Of a DNA stretch of 29,366 bases, positions 1 to 7,366 are shown piece after piece (the stretch's first letter is position 1; the number at the start of each line of letters is the position of its first letter). Origin of the DNA: Saccoglossus kowalevskii (Eukaryota > Hemichordata > Enteropneusta > Harrimaniidae); contig NW_003124918.1 of assembly GCF_000003605.2 (NCBI RefSeq), forward strand, positions 81,065 through 110,430, given 5' to 3'. The position numbers and the translations under genes were made by a program. A model generated the notes under the pieces. That model saw only the letters and a program-made list of their open reading frames with translations. It was not told the DNA's origin and made no database searches.

Positions 1-120
1 TTCTTTGGTTCTAATCACATTTCAATGAAACTTGGTACATAGATATTACATTGCACAGATCTTATTACTTTTACATTGTGCAGACCTTATTAGTTTTACA
101 CTTATATCTGTTCATATTAG
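1..120. repeat. Fragment of a mollusc-type dispersed repeat
   Basis: The phrase 'caatgaaacttggtacata' near position 24 closely resembles 'cgttcaaacttggtacata' in the repeat cluster at 20.4-22.1 kb. A 26-bp near-duplicate follows: TTACATTGCACAGATCTTATTA, then TTACATTGTGCAGACCTTATTA, at about 48-98. The repeat appears to run off the left edge of the window. Family membership is inferred from these phrases only. Confidence 0.4.
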
Positions 121-1819
121 TTACCTTATTTGCATAAGCTTTTCCATCAGTATCTCAAGTTCAAGTAATTTTGAATTAATTTTTATTGTGTCTCTAATAC
201 TCTCAGCACACGGGAGTTCTTTCTAAGCTTTCTTTGATTGATATTTAAATGCCACTGGCATCAGAACCATGAATGTGCATAGGGATTGATGATATGCACT
301 AGAATGGTGGGTATTGTTTATGTCCATTTTTCTTTATATAAAAAACATAGTGTAGGTACATGTAGTGTGTGTGATGTGGGAATACCACCCAGAAAACAGA
401 CTAACGATGATAGAATAGTGGTGTTTTAAGATACCTTCCTTTTCAATGACTAATGAACTTCTGAAGTTCATTATTTTTTTGTTCAGTAGAGTCAAGTTAC
501 TATAATTTTGTTTTATAGATGGCACATTTTTGATTCAGAATTTTCCTGAATTTTGCTAAACTTAACCTAATGTTTGGCAAATTGAAAGTCTGAACTAGGT
601 TTTGAAATTATGAATGAAGATTGAGTGTATTTTAACCAGTTTTTAAGTCAAAACTGCCACTGGGGCTTAATGCTTTAGGGAAATCACACAGTTGATGTTT
701 CCATGGAAATAAAGATCTTAATTTTTATTTGCTCGTTTTCATTTAATGGAACTTTTGTTCAATATTATTGCATATTATATGTTATTTTTATCTTGAGAAT
801 TTGAATGTTAATAGCTTTTTATTATTCTGTGTGATTGACAGGCTGTAGATATAATGCCTAAGTCAATATAAAAGTGTTGATCATTTTTACATCAGTTTCA
901 CTATGCCAGACACGAATGTTCAATTAGATTGTAACTATAATTGTTAAGTATATCAGGTTAGTCTTTTGAACTCCATACCAAATGTTTTGACTGTTTTTTT
1001 GGAATTTTTTGTATTTTCTTGATAATATTGAACTAAATTAAACATAATTTCCTATTGGCTACAGATATTTATCAAAATTTTGGAAAAATTATGAATAAAA
1101 AATTGTGGGTTATATTTTGTGAAATAAGTCAAAATTTAACTTTCACGCTCAAACAGAAATGTGAAATTCAGAGATGAATCCCTATACATGCCAACAAATC
1201 TTTGATATGGTGCAATATTTGTAAATTTTATGGTATCTTACAAAAACATGGGTGACAACTAGTATTTCCCAAGGGCTTGATTGTCTTTGTTCAAACAGTT
1301 TCTGTAATTCCTGCTCAAACAATCGTCAAATCTGTACGTGAGTACTCCTGATTTTCCGGGTTTGTTGACGGAATCTAATTTTCTGAGGTCAGCAGATTGT
1401 CACTTAAAATTGTTTGCTTTTCGAAAACTTAATATTACTCAAACATATTTTTGTGATTGTATCAATTCCATTTATATTTTATTTAGAAAATGTACAAAGA
1501 TGTGATGTTAGAAATAGGAACTGATATTTCAGCTTCATGCTTGACAACCATATTTGCTTGGAAATTGCATCTTGAAACTTTAGTTATTCTTGAAAATGAT
1601 TTGAATGTTAATTTTGAAATAAACTTTGTTTATATTTAGTTCACTTATTTAGTTATTGTTTACAATTTTTTTATTGAATTTATGATCATTTTCTTCTAAA
1701 ATGTCCAAAAAATAACACGCACAACTACTACCACAAATACATAAAATTATTGAAAAGTTGCCTGATAATTTTGGCAGGAAATATGACAATCAAATGGTAA
1801 TCATAAATGTTTTTTCTAG
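1..1819 (+). other. MUTYH: Intron of MUTYH (3' part), non-coding
   Basis: This is AT-rich DNA that ends in a polypyrimidine tract and the acceptor TTTTTTCTAG at 1818-1819. I see no upstream MUTYH exon. The preceding exon should end in a segment like human ...QRPxxG and leave one base of a Gly codon, and no such reading frame with a donor stands out, so that exon is probably outside the window. The short open frames here (62-64 codons) look like chance frames of AT-rich DNA. The first roughly 120 bases contain a decayed dispersed repeat, listed separately. Confidence is moderate because it rests on the exon found downstream. Confidence 0.6.
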
Positions 1820-1974
1820 GGTTATTGGCAAACATGTGGGAATTCCCAAGCGTACTCCTGGGTGCCTTGGATATTTCAGAGAAAAAGAGGCAAGTTGCCA
1901 TGGATACATACCTCAAGGAAAATGTTACTATGTTTAATATTAGAACTGTGCAAAAACGGCGTAATGTGGGGCAG
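1820..1974 (+). CDS. MUTYH: MUTYH internal exon: start of the C-terminal Nudix-like 8-oxoG recognition domain
   Basis: This exon has 155 bases: two bases completing a split codon, then 51 codons. The acceptor is TTTTTTCTAG ending at 1819 and the donor is CAG|GTGAGT at 1975. Reading GG-TTA-TTG-GCA gives (G)LLANMWEFPSV near the start and RRNVGQ at the end. LLANMWEFPSV aligns with human MUTYH LLAGLWEFPSV, in the MutT-like C-terminal domain that recognises 8-oxoguanine opposite the mispaired adenine. The entering intron is phase 1 and splits the codon for the Gly that matches human Gly396 (older numbering G382, a known pathogenic site). To my recollection human MUTYH has an acceptor at the same base (the c.1187-2A>G variant is known). 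The intron leaving this exon is phase 0. The protein acts in the nucleus and mitochondria in base-excision repair. The catalytic HhH and 4Fe-4S domains would lie upstream, outside the window. An apparent ATG at 1807 is intronic and is not a start. Confidence 0.93.
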
Positions 1975-2195
1975 GTGAGTATTTATATTTATCGGCAGTT
2001 TTTTTTTTATTATTATTGTTCCTGAGATTGAAAGTTTATTTAATAATTGCTTACAGTAAACATTTTGCTATGAAAACCATATATGTTTGGGATAGTAATT
2101 TAATGTCCTACCCTAGTTAAACCAGACTGAGTCCATTACATGCACCTGTGGATCTTAACTAATGTACTCCCAAAATCTCTGGCCACTAGTGAAGG
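1975..2195 (+). other. MUTYH: MUTYH intron, 5' part before the minisatellite
   Basis: The sequence is AT-rich with a T-rich tract near 2000-2018. Nothing coding is seen. From about 2110 it drifts into decayed minisatellite-like phrases such as 'gactgagtccattacat'. Confidence 0.6.
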
Positions 2196-2285
2196 AATCT
2201 TGCCGGTGGCTTTGAACTCCCAGTTGAGTCTGTGACACACTCCCCCAAGTTATAGTACTGGCTTTGGGCTTCCCATCGAGTCTGT
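2196..2285. repeat. Decayed left edge of the 49-bp minisatellite
   Basis: Roughly two diverged units (GGTGGCTTTGAACTCCCAGT..., GGCTTTGGGCTTCCCATCGAG...) match the main array but carry more substitutions. They are cut off from the main array by unrelated sequence from about 2286. Diverged edges with a homogeneous centre are usual for minisatellites. Confidence 0.7.
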
Positions 2286-2366
2286 GCAAGGACGTTAGGC
2301 AAATGTGTTGGTATGTGATACATTCTGGTTTTGAAAAATTTGTGGAATAATGTAAAGGTTAGTGTA

Positions 2367-2400
2367 CTAGTTACCTGCCCAGGCTTCGGCTGGTAACTAG
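2367..2400. repeat. Hairpin: 9-bp perfect inverted repeat CTAGTTACC...GGTAACTAG
   Basis: CTAGTTACC (2367-2375) pairs with GGTAACTAG (2392-2400). After one mismatch, GCC (2377-2379) pairs with GGC (2388-2390), closing on a loop of about 8 bases. It is a strong local stem in AT-rich DNA. Its role is unknown. Confidence 0.75.
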
Positions 2401-2417
2401 CTATTAGTAAAATAATA

Positions 2418-2430
2418 ATTACCCGGTAAT
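2418..2430. repeat. Short palindrome ATTACC-C-GGTAAT
   Basis: This is a perfect 6-bp inverted repeat with a one-base centre, 17 bp after the larger hairpin. It shares the TTACC/GGTAA core with that hairpin, which suggests the two belong to the same inserted unit. Confidence 0.6.
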
Positions 2431-2584
2431 AGAATAATATACAAATTTCAAATGAAATAATGCACACAAATGGGAAACTGTGCCATTATATCTTTATTAA
2501 CCAGTAATTTCTTCACCAATTTAACACTTATTGAATACATCAATATCAATAACGGGGTACATAAGAGTGAAACAGTGAGCACTC

Positions 2585-5025
2585 ATTGAGTTAGTGACAC
2601 ACTCACCCAGGGTACAGTGGCTTTGTCCTCCCCATTGATTCTGTGGCACACTCACTCAGTGTACAGTGGGTTTTGACTCTCTATTGTGTCTGTGATACAC
2701 TCACCCGGTGTACAGTGGCTTTGGTCAGCCCATTGAGTCAGTGGCACAGTAACCAAGAGTATAGTGGCTTTGGCATCCCCATTGAGTCTGGCACACTCAC
2801 CCAGTGTACTGTGGTTTTGCCTCCCCATTGAGTCTGTGGCATACTCACCCAGGGTACAGTGGCTTTGGCCTCCCCATCAAGTCTGTGGCACACTCACCCA
2901 GGGTATGGTGGCTTTGACCTCCCCACCGAGTCTGTGACACACTCACCCAGTGTACAGTGGCTTTTGCCTCTCCATCGAGTCTGTGGCACACTCATCCAGT
3001 GTACAGTGGCTTTGCCCCCCCCCCATCGAGTCTGTGGCACATTCACCCAGTGTACAGTAGCTTTTGCCTCTCTATTGAGTCTGTGGCACACTCACCCAGT
3101 GTACAGTAGCTTTTGCCTCTCTATTGAGTCTGTGGCACACTCACCCAGGGTACAGAGGCTTTGACTTCCCCATTGAGTCTGTGGCACACTCACCCAGTGT
3201 ACAGTGGCGTTTGCCTCTCTATTGAGTCAGTGGCACACTCACCCAGGGTGCAGTTGCTTTAGCCTCTCTATTGAGTCTGTGGCAGACTCACCCAGGGTAC
3301 AGTGGCTTTGACCTTCCCATCGAGTCTGTGGCACACTCACCCAGGGTACAGTGGCTTTTGCCTCTCTATTGAATCTGTGGTACACTCACCCAGTGTACAG
3401 TAGCTTTTGCCTCTTTATTGAGTCTGTGGCACACTACCCCAGGGTACAGTGGCTTTGACCTCCCCATTGAGTCTGTGGCACACTCACCCAGGGTACCATG
3501 GCTTTGGCCTCCCCATTGAGTCTGTGACACACTCACCCAAGGTACAGTGGCTTTTGCCTCTATTGAGTCAGTGGCACACTCACCCAGGGTACAGTGGCTT
3601 TTGCCTCTCTATTGAGTCAGTGGCACACTCATCCAGGGTACAGTGGCTTTGACCTTCCCCATCGAGTCTGTGACACACTCACCCAAGGTACAGTGGCTTT
3701 TGCCTCTCTATTGAGTCAGTGGCACACTCACCCAGGGTACAGTGGCTTTTGTCTCTCTATTGAGTCAGTGGCACACTCACCCAAGGTACAGTGGCTTTTG
3801 CCTCTCTACTGAGTCAGTGGCACACTCACCCAGGGTACAGTGGTTTTTGCCTCTCTATTGAGTCAGTGGCATACTCACCCAGTGTACAGTAGCTTTTGCT
3901 TCTCTGTTGAGTCTGTGGCACACTCACCCCGAGGTACAGTGGTTTTTGCCTCCCCATTGAGTCTGTGGCACACTCACCCAGGGTACAGTGGCTTTGACCT
4001 CCCCATCGAGTCTGTGGCACACTCACCCAGTGTACAGTGGCATTTGCCTCTCTATTGAGTCTGTGGTACACTCACCCAGGGTACAGTGGCTTTTGTCTCT
4101 CTATTGAGTCAGTGGCACACTCACCCAAGGTACAGTGGCTTTTGCCTCTCTACTGAGTCAGTGGCACACTCACCCAGGGTACAGTGGTTTTTGCCTCTCT
4201 ATTGAGTCAGTGGCACACTCACCCAGTGTACAGTAGCTTTTGCTTCTCTGTTGAGTCTGTGGCACACTCACCCCGAGGTACAGTGGTTTTTGCCTCCCCA
4301 TTGAGTCTGTGGCACACTCACCCAGGGTACAGTGGCTTTGACCTCCCCATCGAGTCTGTGGCACACTCACCCAGTGTACAGTGGCATTTGCCTCTCTATT
4401 GAGTCTGTGGTACACTCACCCAGTGTACAGTGGCATTTGCCTCTCTATTGAGTCTGCGGTACACTCACCCAGTGTACAGTGGCATTTGTCTCTCTATTGA
4501 GTCTGGCACATTCACCCAGGGTACAGTGGCTTTTGCCTCTCCATCGAGTCTGTGGCACACTCACCCAGTGTACAGTGGCTTTGCCCCCCCCCCCCATCGA
4601 GTCTGTGGCACATTCACCCAGTGTACAGTAGCTTTTGCCTCTCTATTGAGTCTGTGGCACAATTACCCAGGGTATAGTGGCTTTGACCTCCCCATCGAGT
4701 CTGTGGCACACTCACCCAGTGTACAGTGGCATTTGCCTCTCTATTGAGTCTGCGGTACACTCACCCAGTGTACAGTAGCTTTTGCCTCCCCATTGAGTCT
4801 GTGGCACATTCACCCAGGGTACAGTGGCTTTTGCCTCTCCATCGAGTCTGTGGCACACTCACCCAGTGTACAGTGGCTTTGACCTCCCCATCGAGTCTGT
4901 GGCACATTCACCCAGTGTACAGTAGCTTTTGCCTCTCTATTGAGTCTGTGGCACACTTACCCAGGGTACAGTGGCTTTGACCTCCCCATCGAGTCTGTGG
5001 CACACTCACCCAGTGTACAGTGGCT
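2585..5025. repeat. Main minisatellite array, 49-bp unit, about 50 copies
   Basis: Successive GTACAG anchors fall at 3638, 3688, 3737, 3786 and 3835, so the unit is 49 bp (rarely 50). The unit reads GGGTACAGTGGCTTTTGCCT, then CTCTATTGAGTCAGTGG, then CACACTCACCCA. Two main subtypes alternate, one with 'GACCTCCCCATCGAGTCTG' and one with 'GCCTCTCTATTGAGTCAG'. The array is clearly richer in GC than the DNA around it and lies wholly inside a MUTYH intron. A few units contain C tracts (10 C at 3015, 12 C at 4584). Open frames of 60-105 codons on both strands come from the low stop content of the unit; since 49 is not a multiple of 3 they change frame every unit and are not genes. The array stops abruptly a few bases before copy A of the 880-bp element. 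Confidence 0.95.
3737..4424. repeat. Higher-order duplication in the minisatellite: two 344-bp blocks
   Basis: The block at about 3737-4080 (seven units) is repeated at about 4081-4424 with an exact 344-bp shift. By eye the two blocks differ at very few bases, for example 'ggcatactc' near 3869 against 'ggcacactc' in the second copy. This points to a recent unequal exchange or slippage of seven units. Other shared blocks also exist, such as the C-tract unit with its neighbours at about 2963-3080 and about 4534-4655. Confidence 0.85.
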
Positions 5026-5364
5026 GAACTTATTTATTTATTTTTTTCATTAGTTTATTTGTGCATGTGCACATGTTCTACTGTTATCTTAAAGAAGCAC
5101 CACTCAGCATATTTGAAACTTGGATCTTAAGTGCTCTGACAAACAGACCTGATTAGCTCAGGGTAAATACAAATACATGCATACCTATTCTGCATAATAA
5201 TGACCTCTATTCTGATGCTTATTTCATTTTTGTTCAACATTTTGGTCATAATTTTATAGAAAAAAATTGAGTATTGTGAAATGTAGCAGTGCTTTCTTTT
5301 CTTTCTTGTTTCTTTGTTTCGTTTTTGTTGAAGCACAGGAGCTGTTATACACACATGCTTCTGA

Positions 5365-5571
5365 AACATATCATGCATATTAGGAGCTTTCAGAATTGTG
5401 ATTGATCAACTTACTAGTTTGGCTACAATTTTGGAAGGAACTGGAACTGGAAGTGACTATTTTCAACACTTTATGAAGGTTGAAACATTTATTTCTAGTC
5501 CACAACAGCCTTTGACTAAGAGATGGGACCTCATTAGTAGTGGTTATCAACATGTTGGTGACAATTGTTAG
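5365..5571 (+). pseudogene. Exon-like open frame of unknown identity in copy A
   Basis: An open frame of 68 codons runs from 5365 to the TAG at 5569-5571. A possible acceptor (GAGCTTTCAG at 5393) precedes the best part. The peptide has the composition of a real protein: ...IDQLTSLATILEGTG..., SDYFQHFMKVETF, then LTKRWDLISSGYQHVGDN. The C-terminal half is almost identical in copy B (Lys to Arg and Cys to Ser changes). In copy B, however, a 4-base deletion near 6882 breaks the frame upstream, so at least that copy is dead. I do not recognise the family. It may be a captured fragment of a host gene. Expression is not shown. Confidence 0.3.
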
Positions 5572-5782
5572 GTGAACATGTCTCTATCAATCATGAGCAC
5601 ATGTATAGCAATCAGTTTATAATGTTATAGCTCTGATGTCATCAAAGATGATTTAGCTGTGCAGATAGGTTATTGGTCATTGCCGATCTTCCCCACTGTC
5701 TTTAAAGCTATTAACTAAATTGCTTTATCACCTGAGATTCAAAACATGTTTGTTTCTCAGCACAAATAGCACTTCTCTATAG

Positions 5783-5857
5783 GTTATAGAAGGGGATGTT
5801 AATATGCAGTTGATTCCTGATGGTCAAGCAGTTTTCTCTCATTTTTGATAAAATAAA
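5783..5857 (+). pseudogene. Second exon-like segment with stop and AATAAA in copy A
   Basis: After a possible acceptor (TCTCTATAG, 5782) the frame VIEGDVNMQLIPDGQAVFSHF runs 21 codons to TGA at 5846-5848. AATAAA follows at once (5852-5857). The arrangement resembles a small terminal exon of the same unknown gene fragment. Copy B keeps most of it, but with a 2-base AG insertion just before it (TATAGAGGTTATAG) and a changed TTTTCGATAA that removes the stop. Identity is unknown and the segment is too short for certainty. Confidence 0.2.
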
Positions 5858-5904
5858 TAATCTCTGCATTTATTTAGGTCAACTATATCCTATCTTTTAC
5901 ATCT

Positions 5905-6256
5905 TTTACATGGGTTCTCCCATGATGACGTGTGTACAGTAACATGCTCTGTAGTTGGTAACTTGAACTTGGCTCGGACAGCTTTATTAAGATGGGACTG
6001 TACAACTTATTCACAGAATATTCATAATAATAATTATTAACTATTTGTTATCTTTATAAAAGTCGTTTCTAAATCTATAACTTGAAACCAAATCCAAGAA
6101 ATTTTGTTTTTGTTTTTGTTCATTATTTTAAACAGGGCTTAGTGAAGATTACCCTAATCCTTTTTTTATTTTAATTAAAATGTCATGCAAATTTTTGTTG
6201 TGGTCAACTATGGATGTGAAAAATCACTTACCCATATCATTCTCTCCCCATGTTAG
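5905..6256 (+). other. MUTYH: MUTYH intron 3' end, single-copy
   Basis: These 350 bases separate copy A from the next exon. The sequence is AT-rich, with no repeat or gene seen. It ends in 'ctctccccatgttag', giving the acceptor AG at 6255-6256. Confidence 0.7.
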
Positions 6257-6457
6257 TTGGTCCACATCTTCTCTCATATTCACCAGACGTACATGATAGA
6301 AACACTTACTGTGGACAGTATGAAGATAGAATGTTGTCATGACGATCAGCCTACTTGCAGATGGGTGACGAGGGAAGATTTTGATGGTTGTGCAATTTCA
6401 ACTGCCATGAAGAAAGTGATGCGAGAATACGAGAGTTCAATAGGACTACACAGAAAG
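6257..6457 (+). CDS. MUTYH: MUTYH internal exon: FSH loop and core of the 8-oxoG recognition domain
   Basis: The exon has 201 bases, 67 codons, phase 0 at both ends. It starts LVHIFSHIHQTY and continues to CRWVTREDFDG, CAISTAMKKVMREY and SSIGLHRK. Human MUTYH has VVHTFSHIKLTY, ARWLTQEEF and AAVSTAMKKVFRVYQ in the same order, so the match is clear. The Phe-Ser-His loop of MutY proteins contacts the 8-oxoG base and discriminates it from G; all three residues are kept here. The acceptor is TTAG|TTG. The donor AAG|GTTGGA is weak compared with GTGAGT in the exon before. Without splicing, the frame continues for 14 codons to a TGA at 6500-6502. The exon lies between the two direct copies A and B of the 880-bp element; copy B begins only 18 bases after the donor. 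It is joined to the previous exon through ...NVGQ|LVHIFSH, which fits the human ...LGE|VVHTFSH. Confidence 0.95.
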
Positions 6458-6475
6458 GTTGGAAATGATCAATAT

Positions 6476-7366
6476 TTATTTATTTATTTTTTTCATTAGT
6501 TTATTTGTGCATGTGCACATGTTCTACTGTTATCTTAAAGAAGCACCACTCAGCATATTTGAAACTTGGATCTTAAGTGCTCTGACAAACAGACCTGATT
6601 AGCTCAGGGTAAATACAAATACATGCATACCTATTCTGCATAATAATGACCTCTATTCTGATACTTATTTCATAGATACCGGTACTATATTTCCATTTTT
6701 GTTCAACATTTTGGTCATAATTTTATAGAAAAAAAATTGAGTATTGTCAAATGTAGCAGTGCTTTCTTTTCTTTCTTGTTTCTTTGTTTCGTTTTTGTTG
6801 AAGCACAGGAGCTGTTATACACACATGCTTCTGAAACATATCATGCATATTAGGAGCTTTCAGAATTGTGATTGGTCAACTAGTTTGGCTAACATTTTGG
6901 AAGGAACTGGAAGTGACTATTTTCAACACTTTATGAGGGTTGAAACATTTATTTCTAGTCCACAACAGCCTTTGACTAAGAGATGGGACCTCATTAGTAG
7001 TGGTTATCAACATGTTGGTGACAATTCTTAGGTGGGCATGTCTCTATCAGTCATGAGCACATGTATAGCAATCAGTTTATAATGTTATAGCTCTGATGTC
7101 ATCAAAGATGATTTAGCTGTTCAGATATGTTATTGGTCATTGCCGATCTTCCCCACTGTCTTTAAAGCTATTAACTAAATTGCTTTATAACCTGAAATTC
7201 CAAACATGTTTGTTTCTCAGCACAAATAGCACTTCTCTATAGAGGTTATAGAAGGGGATGTTAATATGCAGTTGATTCCTGATGGTCAAGCAGTTTTCTC
7301 TCATTTTCGATAAAATAAATAATCTCTGCATTTATTTAGGTCAACTATATCTTATCTTTTACATCT
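6476..7366. mobile_element. Copy B of the unclassified duplicated element of about 880 bp
   Basis: This is the direct repeat of 5030-5904, from TATTTATTTATTTTTTTC to ACATCT at 7366. Compared with copy A it has 23 extra bases at about 6673-6695 (around a palindromic TACCGGTA). It lacks 4 bases near 6882 and 6 bases (one GGAACT-like unit) near 6909, and has AG inserted near 7243. The exon-like frame survives only from about 6885 to TAG at 7029-7031. It sits in the long last intron, 18 bp after the splice donor. Which copy is the original cannot be told. Confidence 0.8.

Larger units (their letters stand above)
2286..2584. repeat. Unrelated sequence of about 300 bp inserted in the minisatellite, with two hairpins
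   Basis: The tandem repeat stops at about 2285 (after 'catcgagtctgtg') and resumes at about 2585 ('cattgagttagtgacacac'). The stretch between is AT-rich and unlike the array. It carries two compact inverted repeats, at 2367-2400 and 2418-2430. I see no clear target-site duplication or terminal inverted repeats, so calling it a mobile insertion is inference. It could also be old intron sequence that split the array. Confidence 0.45.
5030..5904. mobile_element. Copy A of an unclassified duplicated element of about 880 bp
   Basis: From TATTTATTTATTTTTTTC at 5030 to ACATCT at 5904 this segment matches 6476-7366 in direct orientation. Identity looks to be in the high nineties, with a few small indels. 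It begins a few bases after the minisatellite ends. I see no terminal inverted repeats, long terminal repeats, poly(A) tail or clear target-site duplication. The type (non-autonomous transposon, captured gene fragment or local segmental duplication) is therefore open. It contains two exon-like open segments, listed separately, the second followed by AATAAA. Confidence 0.8.

Noticed and set aside
1321-1350. CTGTAC|GTGAGT at about 1339 as the donor of an upstream MUTYH exon.
   Set aside because: The frame leading to it does not resemble the expected ...QRPxxG segment, and the base before GT is C, which cannot complete a Gly codon.
1807-2025. ATG at 1807 as a start of a 72-codon protein.
   Set aside because: The ATG lies before the acceptor at 1818-1819 and the frame crosses the donor at 1975. 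Only 1820-1974 aligns with MUTYH.
2643-4980. Many open frames of 60-105 codons on both strands (HTHPGYSGF-type peptides).
   Set aside because: They are translations of the 49-bp minisatellite. The unit is stop-poor and not a multiple of three, so the frames only reflect the repeat.
2585-5025. CRISPR-like array.
   Set aside because: Units are tandem without unique spacers, in a spliced animal gene; it is a minisatellite.
5152-5200. GATTAGCTCAGGGTAAATAC as a tRNA gene (A-box-like TAGCTCAG), also at about 6597.
   Set aside because: No B box (GTTCRANYC), no acceptor stem and no cloverleaf downstream.
6744-7031. 95-codon frame in copy B as an independent small gene.
   Set aside because: Its N-terminal part is out of frame relative to copy A because of a 4-base deletion; only the last third is protein-like.
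5030-7366. A and B as long terminal repeats of one LTR retrotransposon.
   Set aside because: The sequence between them holds a MUTYH exon and no gag/pol, and the copies lack TG...CA ends.
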